The notes: generated from the sequence alone by a model not told the origin. DNA of 64,000 bases from Saccharum officinarum (GCA_020631735.1 CM036160.1:1658407-1722406), one strand, 5' to 3'. Counted from the first letter of the stretch, positions 24,118 through 36,836 are shown. Translations and numbers: made by a program.

Positions 24118-25543
24118 TCACTGGGGGAGTTTTCTGGAGACCAAGATTCTGGTTCTAGTGCGTCTAGACCTTGAACTATGTCTAGTGAAGTAGGCCTTTT
24201 CTTCGATTCAGGTTCAAGGCACTTCAGGGCTATAGATATGCATTTTTCCACTTGTTGGATATGCATTTCCGGTGACATTTATGTGGGTGTTCTGTTCCTC
24301 CAACTTTCAACCACCTAAACATTTGCATAAGTAATTTAAACAAAAAAGCATTTGCTTAAGTCAGGTAGGAAATTATGGTATGTAGTACTGAATAATCTTA
24401 CTTCATCTGTATAGCGCTTGAGAGATGTTTCAGTTCTCTCGCCGGTTTTGGGATAGTCCCTGCAACCCTTGATTATCTCTATGATTATGACACCCAAACT
24501 GAATATATCTGCCTCAAAGGAGATAGATCGTTGTTCTATGCAATCTGGTGCCATATATCCACTGCAAAAGAATTTAGCATAATCAGCTGTAGGAAACAGT
24601 AAAAAAATGAAGCTTTAGCAAGAGGCATAGCTTACGGCGTTCCTTGAAGCTTTGAAGTGACAGTTCTGGATTTTTCGTGACTCAAAAGCCTTGACAAATC
24701 AAAATCCGCAATTTTCGGCATCATCGTGTCATCCATCAGTATATTTTTAGGTTTGAGGTCCCGGTGAACAATACGACGTTTATCATGAAGATAATGCAAA
24801 CCTCTGCAAACTCCCCTAATTATCTTATATCTCTTGTCCCAATCAAGGACCGAGGTGTCATCTGTAGAATTAGATCAACATACAAACAAAATATAATTGA
24901 ATTATCACTCTGTGGCTGTTGATATAATGACACATTTGCGTGTGTGTTCTAAACTTCTAATCAGGTAAACTTTGCAAAGGAAAAGAAAAAGGCAGAAGAT
25001 TTTAGTATTGTATTTCAACATACCAGAAAGGTGCTTGTCCAGGCTTCCATTACAGAGAAATTCAAAGCACAGCAAACATGCAGGTTTTTCAGCCATAACA
25101 TGTTTCCCACTATGTTCCACCACTTCCGACTTGGTTTCGACACAGTAACCAACAAGTTGTACGACATTTTGGTGCCTGACCTCTGTAAGCCAAAGGATCT
25201 CATTCTTGACTTGATTATCATTGCCCAGCAGATGTGTATAAAAAATCTTCTTTACAGCAATAGCATTGCCGCTCCGGAGAACCCCCTTCATAGCACGTAG
25301 GTTAACCATTTATTATCTTTTTGTTGCCATTGGTTGACAATTGGAGTGCAAGAGGAATGTTCATATACCTTGTATACGACTCCACACGCACCCCTGCCAA
25401 GTTCTCGTTCAGTGGAAAAACCGCATGTGATGTCTTCCAAAAAAATATAGTGGCAAAGATATTGATGGTTCTGTTTTTGGATCCTGCAGCCTTTTGTCCA
25501 GTTTTTTCTCCAATATATCACGTTCAGTAACTCCCCTATCCAT
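24118..25543 (-). pseudogene. Receptor-like / cytoplasmic protein kinase, five exons, disrupted
   Basis: Exons by splice sites: 25543-25369, 25285-25024, 24861-24635, 24561-24402 and 24314-24118. They join in frame to a Ser/Thr kinase domain: G-loop LGRGACGVVYK, catalytic Lys in IAVKKIF, alpha-C Glu in VKNEILWL, catalytic loop HRDLKPKN, then IADFDLSR (DFG changed to DFD), GYMAPDCIEQ (APE changed to APD) and a C-lobe with CLEPESKKRPT. Exon 1 has an extra T in a seven-T run just before the LEDITCGF segment, shifting the frame. Exon 5 has an in-frame TAA after NRTPT, before MSPEMHIQQ. It resembles grass kinases in which a short LEDIT-GFS segment precedes the kinase domain. No signal peptide, transmembrane or ectodomain is visible. 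The exon-like array at 27925-29045 may be its 5' UTR. Confidence 0.88.
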
Positions 25544-26500
25544 TCCTGACTACTCAAGCACTTTCATAGTAAAAACAAATGCGGGACCTCCAACCTGCAA
25601 AAGAATTTCTGACAAATGCACACTGCAGAACAAGAAACAAAGTTCTTGTGAGCTAGCAAATTAATACGAGCTGTTTTAAATGAATAAATACAGGAGCATC
25701 AAAACAAACGTGGGAATAAACAGAGAATTCTTGTAGAGGACAAAAATGCCAACTTCTAGATAAATGACACTTTGTACTAAAGAAAATTTAAATCCTATGC
25801 ATACATGTTAACTTTGAATAGTTGGTGATCAATGACGGTGAGCGTCCTCGCACCCACGCCGACCAACGAATATTCGCTGGAGAAGAAACCAGCGAAAACG
25901 AGCTGACCAGTCCTGCGACTTCTCTTTAATTCATTTCCACAATTTTAATGTATAACATTTTCCGGAATAAAACTTATTACTAGAACTTCTATCATAATTT
26001 TTCAGCATAGTTTTTAACATAATTTTATAGACAAACTTATCATGACAAGATTTCTATTTGACATTTTCAACCCAATTTTTGTTTATAACTATCAGCGGAC
26101 ACACTTATCGTAACAATTTCTGAACATGGAAGATGGGCAATCTGTATCTACTGATGGTCCACGGCTCAATCACGCCAAGCCTGAATGACTGGGAGAAAGC
26201 TAGAAAGTGTGCCACAATCGCCCCAATTCCATCCAAATACTGCGCGCAGCATGCATGGTCGTTCTTAGTTGAGAAAAAGGTCATAGACGAGATCAAACCT
26301 AATTAAATGCAGATGCTCCAGAAGCTGACATCACATTATCTCCAATCATCAAAGCACCTGTGGATTAAGGGAAAAAACACCGAAACTATTTCGTGATTCT
26401 TACGCTGGTATCTAACCTATTTAAATACCCAAATTCCCATACAAAACAGTCACGCCATATAGTCCTGTGCTAAAAAGCTGCAACTCATTTCTTATACCTT

Positions 26501-26738
26501 GGCCTTGTTTAGTTCCCCAAATTCACCCCCAAATTCCACTATGTAAAAAGAAGATTCCCCATCACATCAAAATGTCGGCATATGTATGGAGTACTAAATG
26601 TAGATGAAATCAAAAACTAATTGCACAGTTGTTACAAAATTCGGACAATTATTACCACAAAACAACACAAGTGCTACAGTGCTCGGGGGTGGCACTGTGC
26701 AAATTCGGCCACCCCCGAGTTGGGATCTAAACAAGGCC
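26501..26738. mobile_element. MITE, GGCCTTGTTTAG family, copy 2
   Basis: 238 bp from GGCCTTGTTTAGTT to CTAAACAAGGCC, flanked by CTT on both sides (26498-26500, 26739-26741). Same family as 11611-11884, in inverted orientation relative to it. Non-coding. Confidence 0.88.
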
Positions 26739-27924
26739 CTTTTTGTAAGTTGTTATTAAGGGAATATTTTGCATGATTGCTAAATAATACATATATATTT
26801 ATCGCCCATGCATATATGTGTACTCCATGTGCAACATGTATGTTTTACTTTAACTAATTATTAATATATTATTAATAGAAGTGGTTAATGTACAAGCACG
26901 CACACACGTGCGTGTAATTTAAGGTGTTATCTAAACATCTTTTGTAATAGTATACGCTGATAATTTAGATGTGTATTTAAGGAGATATTTTAGGCTTTTT
27001 TCTTATAATGGTAGAACTGATAATTTTGGATGCGAATTTAAGAGGTTACATCGATTATCTATCAAAATGGCAGGTGCATAATTAGCAGCAAATTTATGGT
27101 TACTTTAGATCATGATTAATAATAGAAAATATGGAAAACTTAAATATAGATTCATGGGTTGCTTTATGTTTAATAGATTCAGTGGTCACTATTATCGAAG
27201 GTGATTAGATATTCAAAATTGATGCAAATATATTTCTATATTTTTCTCATAATATGTACTGTTTAGTTGAAAGCTAAGGTTAAGTTATGTGGTAACTTCT
27301 AAATGTTAGTAAACGATATTTATAAATACTATAAGCAAGTTAATACGATCCTAGGAAACATAACCTTGTTTTTTATGCTACTTTAGGTGTATTTGGTAGG
27401 CAACTCTTAGAAACGTTTCAGATCTAGATTCTCTTAGAAATGTTTCACGTGATGAATTCATATCAAATTGTAAGATCCTTCGTTATCAAAAAAAATTGTA
27501 AGATTATTTGGCTGGTAGGCTAGATTCTGATTTACACGAAGATATATACTTTCTTAAGAACATATAAATAAAAATATGCTTAAAAAACTAAACTTTTTGT
27601 GGTTGAAAAATAACTTAAATACAACCCATTTTAGTTTGTCGCAGTAGAACACCGTCTGGAGCCGTTTCTAGTGATTGACGTGAGAAACAAATCCGATTCT
27701 CACGTCTAAACGCGGCCTTAGATGAATATTTCCTCGGGAAAAAACAGGGAGGATGGATAATGAACATGACAAATCACAAATGAAGTTTTTGGACATGGCA
27801 GTGCGTGCAATAGTTAAAGCAGAGAAATACTTGGCGATAGTTGTGCATGCACCTACCTTTAACAGAAAACTAGGTAGTAGCAACTGTAAAATTGCATACA
27901 AATACAAAACGACGGGATGCATGA
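26739..27924. other. AT-rich, no gene recognised
   Basis: Long AT-rich intergenic sequence upstream of the kinase. A segment around 27385-27720, ending GTCTAAACGCGGCC, has a MITE-like end, but I could not find a convincing partner or target duplication. Confidence 0.4.
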
Positions 27925-29045
27925 CTGATGCTTGTTTACCTTTTTATGTGCCTGATGAGTGAACCAAGTGCTGCCTGCCAACTTTGCTGGAGATGAGTAG
28001 AGTAGCAGATCTGATTTAGTATGTATGATTCGCTATTAGATCTGATTTTGTTGGGAGAAAAAAAATCAGATAATAATAACTAGTAAATTAAGACCAAACA
28101 AAGGAAAGCAGGCGCGATGCAGCTTAAAACAAAGTAGTACTTCAGTAATAATAAAAAAACTCGATCCGCGGTGGCTAGACACCCCGGGTATTCCAGCTTA
28201 AGAAGAAGATCTTCTCACGCAGATCGAGAAAACCCACAAACACCTGCCCTACCCATACACAGCGGCACCGCAGCTCCGTGAGATGAGCTGACCACAGACC
28301 TGTGCTTTGGATGTGGGACAGACGAGGGAGTTTTTCTTACCTCGCTTAGAAAAAATCCCTAAAAACAATGCGCGGGTGCGTCGCACCTACTGTAAAATAC
28401 GTACAGTAGCAAACAAATACAGAACTGGTATTATTTTTTTGGGGATGCCTTGTTTTGGCTACCTTTTTGTGTATGCTAGCTTGATGTCAATCAAGCGCTG
28501 ATGACGACGACTGCAAATTAACTTGGAACTGTGTTGGAGAAAGATCGAGTAGCTAGCAGATCTGACTGCGAACGAAGTGCATGCCAACTGTGTTGGAGGT
28601 GAGTACGTTGTTCTCCAGATCTATCTGATTCATGACTTGCTATGACGATCGGAGGGCATGCTCACGGTACGTACCTGTGCTTTAATTTGTTCTTAGTAGA
28701 AGAAAAAAAATCAGAGAGCTCCGATCCGAATGAAAGCGAGAGAGGGTTTTCTGCTTACCTACACTTAGAGGGTCGATCTACCTTCAATGGTTCTGCGACA
28801 ACACTTCCTTCCTGCAGTGAGCTTGCAAGCTTGGATCGTCGGCTTCTTACAGAAAAAAGAAGCATAAGCGCGAGAAGAGTGAAGGATGGAGATCCATCAG
28901 GAAAAAGGCTCCATATATTATCTTGGGGGAATGGAAGGGTATTCTCGGCTATACTACAGTATAGTACAGTCCACTCAAATAATCAAGGCCGGCAGACTGC
29001 CATCAGAGAAATGGTACCACCTTCTGAAATTACCACCTTGCCCTG
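27925..29045 (-). repeat. Exon-array-like segment upstream of the kinase, inverted partner of 8915-10275
   Basis: Several blocks are reverse complements of units at 8915-10275, including repeats of the AACTGTGTTGGAG, GTAGCAGATCTG and TACCTTTTT signatures (about 27930-28025, 28460-28560, 28580-28640 and 28760-28860). Orientation matches the minus-strand kinase downstream, so the blocks could be alternative non-coding 5' exons of that gene. No long frame is present. This reading needs transcript evidence. Confidence 0.5.
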
Positions 29046-31640
29046 ATTTAATGTAATTAATTAGTTGATGACTTATGACGCGTGCAGCGATGCACAAGAG
29101 GTCGGAGGGTGCATTGCATTTGCATATGTACTGTATGTGACAGTACTCCTATTAGGGCAATCTTAATGAGGTTTCATGGAGTTTCATACACATTAAATAT
29201 GCTGACATGACGCTGTATTCATGAAGAGAGAGATGATGAGAGTTTTACAGGAGTAGAGAGAATTTCATGGGAATAAAACTCTTCCGCGCTGTTTAGAAAA
29301 CATGGGTGCGTTCGAAACCGGGTCATGAACCCCATTGACGATGGCCTTAATTTCCTAGCACATGCATGCAGGTGGAATAAATTCCGACAAGGAGCCGGCA
29401 CCCAACCGCTCTGGTAGTAGGTAGCACCTGTAGCACACAAAGACTTTGACTTGTTGGTGTCTGAACATACCAGACCTGACTTGAGCTAGAGATGGCCATC
29501 AGTGGCACCATCCAGCGCTAGCAACCATATTTATGTTTTGGAAATAAAGAGATGTACGGTTAATAAAGATAATTAGAGATGAAAACAAATTAAATTTCTA
29601 CAGAAAACTAAGAAAGGACGATCCTAAGGCCCTGTTTGGGAGCACTGTACATTTTCCCACTTGTAATTGCCTTCCAGATGTATTTTCCTGTGCACAACAA
29701 TACATCTGGATTTATATACACTTGGAGAAATGTTGTTTGGGAAAGGTTAAATACAGCCACGTAAATATGACTACATTATTACTGGCACATGCAACCGCGG
29801 GTGTGAATGGAGAACGCTTTTTATTTTCAACAAGAACAAGTGCATTGACCATGAACAAAATGACTATTTTTTAATATCAGGTACAGGAATATCAAGCAGA
29901 GTTGAAACTTGCAAACAATACATCAATGATCTTAAACTCATTTCAGTCACTCGTTATTCCTCATCACTAGATAAACACTTCAATTTGCAAAATCTCGATG
30001 GGTTGCCATTAACCTGCAGCATAAAATTCTCCGGCCACCAACTTGACAGAACAATGAGGATACAGGCTTCAGATTCAGGCGACAAACTAATCTGCATTAA
30101 CACAAAGAATACTTTGAGTAGGAGGCAAGCAAAACTAGAATAAAGGAGCCCCAAATATACAGAATGGCGCCTTGTTCTAAAAATAGATGTTCTGGGTTTT
30201 AGATCATGGTATGGTTTTCCAAGTTCAAATTTTTCACATCACAAATTGCTAAATTCAGAAACAAAAGTTCAGAGTCGACAACCAAGGCTAGTCTGCATTG
30301 ACCTTTTCAATTCAGCTAGAAATCGCATCGTGTTTGCTCCAGCTCATGCAGCAGCCGCTTAAATTCATCCCTCCCCATGAATCGATCCAAGAATTGGTCC
30401 AAAATACAAGTGCATCTCTCCCACTCCTGTACATTCTACTGATTGATTCGCTAGCCGTACACAACTAATTTGAGTCATCACAAGCAATGATTGTATCCAC
30501 CGCAGCATGGGGATTAAAAAGTGAAACATACATGAAAATGAGAAAATTGAGCATAGAGCGGCATCGGCGCGTCGGGCAGCAGTGGTACGACGGCCGACAG
30601 CCGACGGCCACTATGCCAAAACAACACAAAGGAGACACCTTAATCAGTGACTTGCATGTCAGGTGCCATCAGCGTGTAGGGCATCGGCGGAGCGTCTGGC
30701 TTCGGCAGCGCATCCGGCGGCGGCGGAGGCCCGTCGCCCGCCCAGGACTCGTCGGCCGAGAGGGCCTGATCCGGTCGGCAGCGATGCTCCCCTGATCCGC
30801 CGGCTGTCGCCAAGGCTCATACGAAGTAGCAGAGTGGTGGCTCCAGAGGACGAACCTGATAGTTATCGTATTTTTTTCCGACCTCCTCAGACGACAGTTT
30901 TTTTCTGCCGGTTTTGGCCGAATCCAACGGTAAAATAAATAGTCACAACTCTTCCAAACAGCACTTTCTCAATCCGACCATAAAAATTTTGGTGCCGATA
31001 ATTTACACCGGTTTTAGCTCTAAAACCGATCATCCAAACACGCGCCCTAATGATATGTCGGCCTACATACTACATCTACGAGTTCATCGACGTGCGGGTC
31101 ATCTATGTACGACAAAGTGTCTTGAGGACCAAGACAATCACGCGAGTTCTTCGTTCATCTACATACAGCAACGCAACGCAACAGATTCACCGCGCGCTGT
31201 CAATGCATGTGACCTGCCACGGGAGCCACCTCGCTCTTCATGCATGTGCGTTTGCATGCACGTACGTGCATGCGTGCATTGCTACAAGGAGCAAAGTAAT
31301 TAATCAGGGCATCACAGTCACAGACGAGTGTCATCCAAAGGCCAGGACCCTACATCGCAGCGCGTGTGCCTTGAAACGTACGCATCCTGTTTCATCACCA
31401 ATTATACATTTGAGGAGCGCCGCGCCACCAATGCATCACCAATGGTCTTTATCAAATATTAACACACTGCCGCCACTTCCTCCACTTCATCCTCTGACAC
31501 ATACATCGAGCTCAATGACCCTATGTTTCGTCCATCGTCCTGTCTCTCCATCGTTGTCGTCGTCGGAACGAGCACCACCACCAGCCCACCATGACGAGAG
31601 GTGGAGGCGGTGGTCCACATACATCACCATGTGCAAGGCC
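29046..31640. other. Intergenic, no gene recognised
   Basis: Contains a lone MITE-like end (GGCCCTGTTTGGGAGC at 29634) and, at about 31030-31047, a CCAAACACGCGCCCTA end of another type. Neither pairs convincingly. ORFs at 30487-31652 overlap in several frames with low-complexity composition and are not called. Confidence 0.4.
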
Positions 31641-31648
31641 CAATGGTT

Positions 31649-31907
31649 TTAAGCTGCAACCGAGCATGCAGAGCCGTGGCGGTAGTTGATGGCCCACCAG
31701 TCGGTAGGTGAATGAGGCGGCATGGACGTGGCGGTGGTGGTGGGGAAGAAGCTGCGGCCCTGGAAGAAGACGAGCATGGGTCGCGCTCGGTGATGGAAGG
31801 ACCGGTTGCTGTGAAGGAAGGAGGGGTCCAAGAGAAGGCTGTGCCAGGGCTTGCAGACCAGGGACACACAGACGAGGCATGCCGGGTCGTGCAGCGGGAG
31901 GCGGCGG
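31649..31907 (-). pseudogene. F-box protein gene, 3' part (cut by copia insertion)
   Basis: The minus strand continues the frame broken at 37305. After removing the copia element and one GGCGG copy, codons run exactly in frame into LPLHDPACLVCVSLVCKPWH and SLLLDPSFL, the second half of a plant F-box. It ends with RARPMLVFFQG and a short tail to the TAA at 31649-31651. The whole frame would be 100 codons, far shorter than usual F-box proteins with a C-terminal interaction domain, so it was probably already truncated. The F-box normally binds Skp1 in SCF ubiquitin ligases. Confidence 0.85.
31903..31907 (+). other. Target-site duplication of copia element, left
   Basis: GGCGG, identical to 37305-37309. 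Confidence 0.9.
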
Positions 31908-32363
31908 TGATAGACTAACAGGATCTACTAGCAGTGTATCGAGTCGGGAACAAGAGAAAGACAGTGAAGTAGATCTAGGAGTTTAGGGGTTAGACCGTCG
32001 TTGGAGGGAGCGGATCCGGAGGCGTCCATGGTGTTGGTGTCGCGGTGAAGTAGATCTCGTCGTCCTTCGGGCCTCCACCGACGCTGACCGACGATGGCGG
32101 GGAAGGAGTAGAAGGGAGGCGGCGCGGTGGTGCTTCCCGACGCCACTGTGCGATGCCGATCGGAGGCCTAGGGTTTGTGGAGTCGGTTTTGGGGCACGAC
32201 CAACCTCGGGAGTCATGCTTGCGGCCCCCACTCCCTTCTTTATATAGCGCAGCGCGTCGGGGGCCCACCAACCATGGATCGGTTGGGCGCCCCCGATCAG
32301 GGCGCGATCCAAGGGGGAATGAGGCCCTAGCCGTTGGGCTGGGCCTCGGAGATCAATCCAACA
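31908..32363 (-). repeat. Copia 3' LTR
   Basis: 456 bp; pairs with 36850-37304. Differences include a C/T near 32217 and a one-base length difference near 32145. Confidence 0.95.
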
Positions 32364-32376
32364 TTCTCCCCCTTGA
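32364..32376 (-). other. Copia polypurine tract
   Basis: On the minus strand, CAAGGGGGAGAA directly abuts the 3' LTR. Confidence 0.75.
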
Positions 32377-32534
32377 TCTCATCTCTGCTTTCTCGCTTTG
32401 TTAACCCACCCCATCACAAATTAGTGCATTGAGCATGTTTCATCAAAACAGTTATTACCATTAGATTAGACAGCCACAGACACTTTTCTGTTCAGAGATG
32501 AATTCTCGCCTTGGGCCCTCTTACTATCCAGGAA

Positions 32535-34227
32535 TCACAGGCTTTCCTTTAAACCCATGCCGGCTACGTGTCCTCTGAACACATTGGGCGGTAAGCCTTT
32601 CGTAAGCGGATCCGCTAACATCTTTTCTGTGCTTATATGTTCAAGACTTATGACGTGATCCCGGATTTTATCCTTCACAACATAATATTTTATGTCAATG
32701 TGCTTGGCGGCATTGCTTGACTTATTGTTGTGAGCATACAACACTGCTGGCTCATTATCACAATACAACTTTAGTGGTTTATCGATGCTGTCGACCACCT
32801 TTAAACTGGGTATAAATTTCTTAAGCTAATTCACCTGTCCTGACGCCTCATAACAAGCAATAAACTCAGCATACATTGTGGACGATGCAGTGACTATTGT
32901 TTGTTTTGAGCTTTTCCATGATATGGCTCCTTGCGCGAGAGTGAATATATACCCTGAGGTGGACTTTCTATCATCTCCCGCGTAATCAGAATCTGAATAT
33001 CCTACTATTTGTAGATCATCAGATCTTCTGTAGGTTAGCATGAGCCCTTTTGTGCCTTGCAAGTATCTTAAGACCTTCTTTACTAAATTCCAGTGTTCCA
33101 TACCTGGATTACTTTGATATTTGCCAAGTAGTCCAGTCACAAAAGCCAGGTCTGGGCGTGTGCACACTTGAGCATACTGTAAGCTTCCGACAGCTGAAGC
33201 GTATGGAACGGCTTGCATGCGATCGCGCTCGAACTTGCTCTTAGGACATTGATGTTCCCCATACTTGTCACCTTTTACAATAGGAGCAGGTGATGGTCTA
33301 CACTTATGCATATTGAATTTCTTCAATATTTTCTCTATATATGCCTCTTGGGACAATCCCAATACCCCTCGGTTTCTATCTCGGTGAATCTTTATGCCCA
33401 AGACAAAAGAAGCTTCACCTAAATCTTTCATATCAAAATTTGAGGACAAAAATCTTTTGGTTTCCTGCAGCAGAGTGACATCACTACTTGCTAGTAGAAT
33501 GTCATCTACATACAGTACTAGGAAAATATATTTCCCATTCTTAAACTTTGCATACACGCAATTGTCCTCAACATTCTCTTTAAACCCAAACTTCCTGATT
33601 GTCTTATCAAACTTCAAATACCACTGTCTGGATGCTTGCTTTAATCCATAAATGGATTTCTTCAGGCGACAGCCCATTCTTTCTTTGCCTGTCACAGCAA
33701 AACCTTTCGGTTGTGCCATGTACACTCTTTCTTCTAGATCCCCATTGAGAAATGCTGTCTTCACATCTATCTGATGTAATTCTAGATCAAAATGTGCTAC
33801 TAGGGCCATTATGATTCTAAAAGAGTCCTTGCTCGAGACGGGAGAGAATGTTTCATTGTAATCTATCCCTTCTCGCTGAGTAAAACCTTTTGCTACCAGT
33901 CTTGCTTTATACCTTTCTATGTTCCATTTGGAGTCACGTTTCACTTTGTAGACCCATTTGCAGCCTACTGTTTTGGCTCCTTCAGGAATTTCCTCTAGGT
34001 CCCAAACTTTATTGGTACTCATAGACTTTAATTCATCTTCCATGGCTTCTTTGCCACTTAGATGCTTCAGTGCTCCTCATGGCTTCTTCAAATGAGGTGG
34101 GTTCATCCTCCATCTGAACTTGTTCGCATTCATAGACTATGTAGTCATCTGGAATAGGAGACTTTCTCGCTCTTTGAGGTCTGCCAGAAGGTTCTGCTAC
34201 TGGCATTTCTTATTCTTGAGGCTGATC
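32535..34227 (-). pseudogene. pol: Copia pol, reverse transcriptase and RNase H
   Basis: RT runs from DELKSMSTNKVWDLEEIP (about 34035) through KARLVAKGFTQREGIDY, KTAFLNGDLEE and the catalytic LYVDDILLAS to KSTSGYIFTLAQGAISWKS. RNase H continues with TMYAEFIACYEA and, past the stop, KLYCDNEPAVLYAHN, KHIDIKYY and DPLTKGLP, ending at 32535. Defects: TAA stops just downstream of the integrase part (near 34227 and 34209), one extra A near 34058 shifting the frame before EAMEDEL, and a TAG where copia elements have Trp (GQVN-stop-LKKF, about 32827). Apart from these the motifs are well kept, so decay is recent. Confidence 0.93.
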
Positions 34228-36089
34228 TTATTGGGGCTGCTGTTCATCGACTATGGGTTCATTCGGCTCCTGAAAGACAGGTTCCGAATTAGTCATAGGC
34301 AAAATTACAGCAGGTGTTGTCACCACATGCGTAGGTCCAACAACAACAGGCAGCGTGAAGTAGGGTTCCTGCACCATAGGAATGGGCACGAACACCCGCT
34401 TCTCTTCAAGGGTGATTTCTCGCGCTGTCTTGCTCCCCCTGATCATCTGATCTTCTAAAAAACTAGCGTGTCTTGTTTCCACAAACTTGGTATGTCTACC
34501 AGGGCAGTAAAAATGATAACCTTTCGACTTTTCTGGATAGCCAATAAAATGGCAACTTACTGTTTTGGGGTCTAGTTTTCCTATGTTTGGGTTAAATACT
34601 TTTGCTTCAGCAGGGCTCCCCCAGACACGCAAATGGTTGACTGAGGGTTTCCTGCCGGTCCACAACTCATACGGTGTTTTAAGTACTGACCTGCTTGGAA
34701 CTCTGTTGAGAATATGAATGGCGGTTTTTAAGGCCTCCATCCATAAACTTAGTGGCAGAGTGGAATAGCTCATCATGCTGCACACCATATCCATTAGAGT
34801 ACGGTTACGTCTTTCTGCTACTCCATTTTGCTGTGGGTCGCCCGGCATTGAATACTGGGCTACTATGCCATTTTCTTGTAAGAACCTTGCAAAAGGTCCA
34901 GGAACTTGTCCATAAGGGGTATGTCGACCGTAGTACTCCCCCCACGGTCAGATCTTACTACTTTGATTTTTCTGTCTAGTTGATTTTCAACCTCAGCCTT
35001 GAATATCTTAAACTTGTCTAAAGCTTCTGAACGTTCTTTGATTGGATATATATATCCAAAACGAGAGTAGTCGTCTGTGAATGTGATGAAGGAATCAAAA
35101 CCATCTACAGATGTCACTGGAAAAGGTCCACAGATGTCTGTGTGGATCAATTCTAGTACTCCCGTGCTTCGCTTAGCGCCTTTCTTTATGTTCTTTACTA
35201 ACTTGCCTTTGATGCAATCAACGCATTGCTCTAACTCTGAGAATTCTAGTGGTGGGAGTATTGATTCTTTGACTAAGCGTTCTATTCTCCCCCTCGAAAT
35301 ATGGCCTAAACGACAGTGCCATAATTTCAATGAGGAATCAATTCTTTTCCTTTTCTTGCTAGCATCTGCGGGTATTGCATTCTCAGCATTATTACATTCA
35401 GCATTCACATTCTCAGACATAGATAATAAATAAAGTTTGTCTTGTCGGAAGGCAAGACCCACACACTGATTATTTAACTGTAGCTTACAGTTATTCTTGC
35501 TGAAATGACAATCAAAACCATAGTCTGATAAACATGAAACTGAAATCAAATTTCTGGCTAAAGAGGGAACATAAAGAACATCATGCAACTCAAGTGTGAA
35601 ACCACTAGCTAAAACTAGGGATAGATTTCCTATAGCTTGAACTTCAGCTTTAACACTAGTGGCCACTTTAATCTGTCTTTCTCCTCTTTGAAGGGTTCTC
35701 CCTCCATTGAATCCCTGCAAAGAGTTTGCAACATGAACAGTTGCACCTGAGTCAATCCACCATGTGGATCTAGCATAGCTTAGATATAAGGATTCATCAA
35801 CAAAAGTTATAATGACCTCACCCTTTACTAGGCAGTGTCTCATGAACTTAGGGCAGTCGTGCTTCCAATGCCCTGTCTCATTGCACCATCTACAGCGATT
35901 CAGGTCCTCCTGCTTCTGCTGGTTATCTTGTTTTGGCTGTGCTTTAGGCTGTGAAGAGCTTCCTCCCTTATTATGAGAGGTGGAGGCATCTGGAGCTTCT
36001 TGTTGTAGAATGGCTTCTTGCTCTTTCCTTTGACAAAGTTCACAGAACCACCATTCGCATTCTTTAGCCTTTCTTCTTCTTGTACACAC
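34228..36089 (-). pseudogene. pol: Copia nucleocapsid zinc knuckle, protease and integrase
   Basis: In minus order: zinc knuckle CRWCNETGHWKHDC (CCHC), protease WIDSGATVHV, integrase zinc finger WHCRLGH ... CVDCIKGK, and catalytic-core aspartates in HTDICGPF and VVRSDRGG. A deletion of one G in the run after SDRG (about 34945) shifts the frame. The other frame then continues with the integrase Glu region ([18 protein letters not shown], from 34848) and the [15 protein letters not shown] part of the integrase C-terminus. Confidence 0.92.
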
Positions 36090-36697
36090 ATAGCAATCAC
36101 CTTCTCTAAATCCCAGTCCTCTGGCTGTGTGTTGTAGTTAACAACAAATGTCTCATACTCTTTTGGAAGGGAGTTTAGAGCTAGGTGAATGATGAAACCA
36201 TCTGCTAGGGGCATCTTTAGCTTATCTAACTTAGCTGCCATGGTGCTCATGCTCAGAATGTGCTCTCTCACAATCCCCCCTGTGAACCTCATGTTAGTGA
36301 GTTTCTGGATCAGGGTGGAAGCATGAGCTTTGGTAGAACTAGTGAACTGATTCTTTACTTTCTCAAGATATTCTTTTGCTGTGTCACATTCTGGGATGGC
36401 ACCTCTTAAGCCCTCTGTGATGGTTTTCTTGATGACAATCTTGCACTTGCGGTTTGACTTTTCCCACTTGTACTTCTCAAGATCATACTTTGCTCTAATA
36501 GGAGCATAGTCTCGCTTCTGATTAGCAAAAGCTTCATCGGTCTCATTTTGAACCCTTTCGGGCTCCTCTGGCTCAGTGGGCTTTGGCTCCTGAAGAGCCA
36601 AATCTATCTCAGCAAGTGCTAGAGCTGCATCAAGTTCTTCGCGCCACAGAACATAGTTTTGTCCCGTCAGCTTTGGGATTGCACTAATAAAGTGCAT
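35980..36697 (-). pseudogene. gag: Copia gag (UBN2-type capsid region)
   Basis: Starts MHFISAIPKLTGQNYVLWRE at 36697, the usual copia gag opening, with KLTNMRFTGGIVREHILSM and NSLPKEYETFVVNYN further on. A frameshift near 36040-36050 (YNKKLQ versus EAPDAST) separates it from the zinc knuckle; the last codons of the listed frame are out of frame. Encodes the capsid-like structural protein. Confidence 0.9.
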
Positions 36698-36836
36698 CGC
36701 ATTGAGCGCTTGGTCTGAAATTAAATCTGGGTGCTAGGGTTAGGGTTAGGGTTAAGTATTCCCTTTCTCGATCTTTCGCGTCTGGATCTGGGTGCTAGGG
36801 TTAGGGTTAGTCCCCGAGCCCGATCTACTACTAGAT

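Noticed and set aside
31050..31652. 200-codon plus-strand ORF
   Set aside because: Composition is low-complexity and its right end is antisense to the F-box gene remnant; no domain recognised.
32153..32404. ORF shared by both copia LTRs (also 37094-37480)
   Set aside because: LTR sequence without coding motifs; duplicated because the LTRs are.
36733..36810. Telomere-like GGGTTAGGGTTAGGG repeats
   Set aside because: Only about three units, TTAGGG rather than the plant TTTAGGG, and located in the leader of the copia element; a local repeat, not a telomere.
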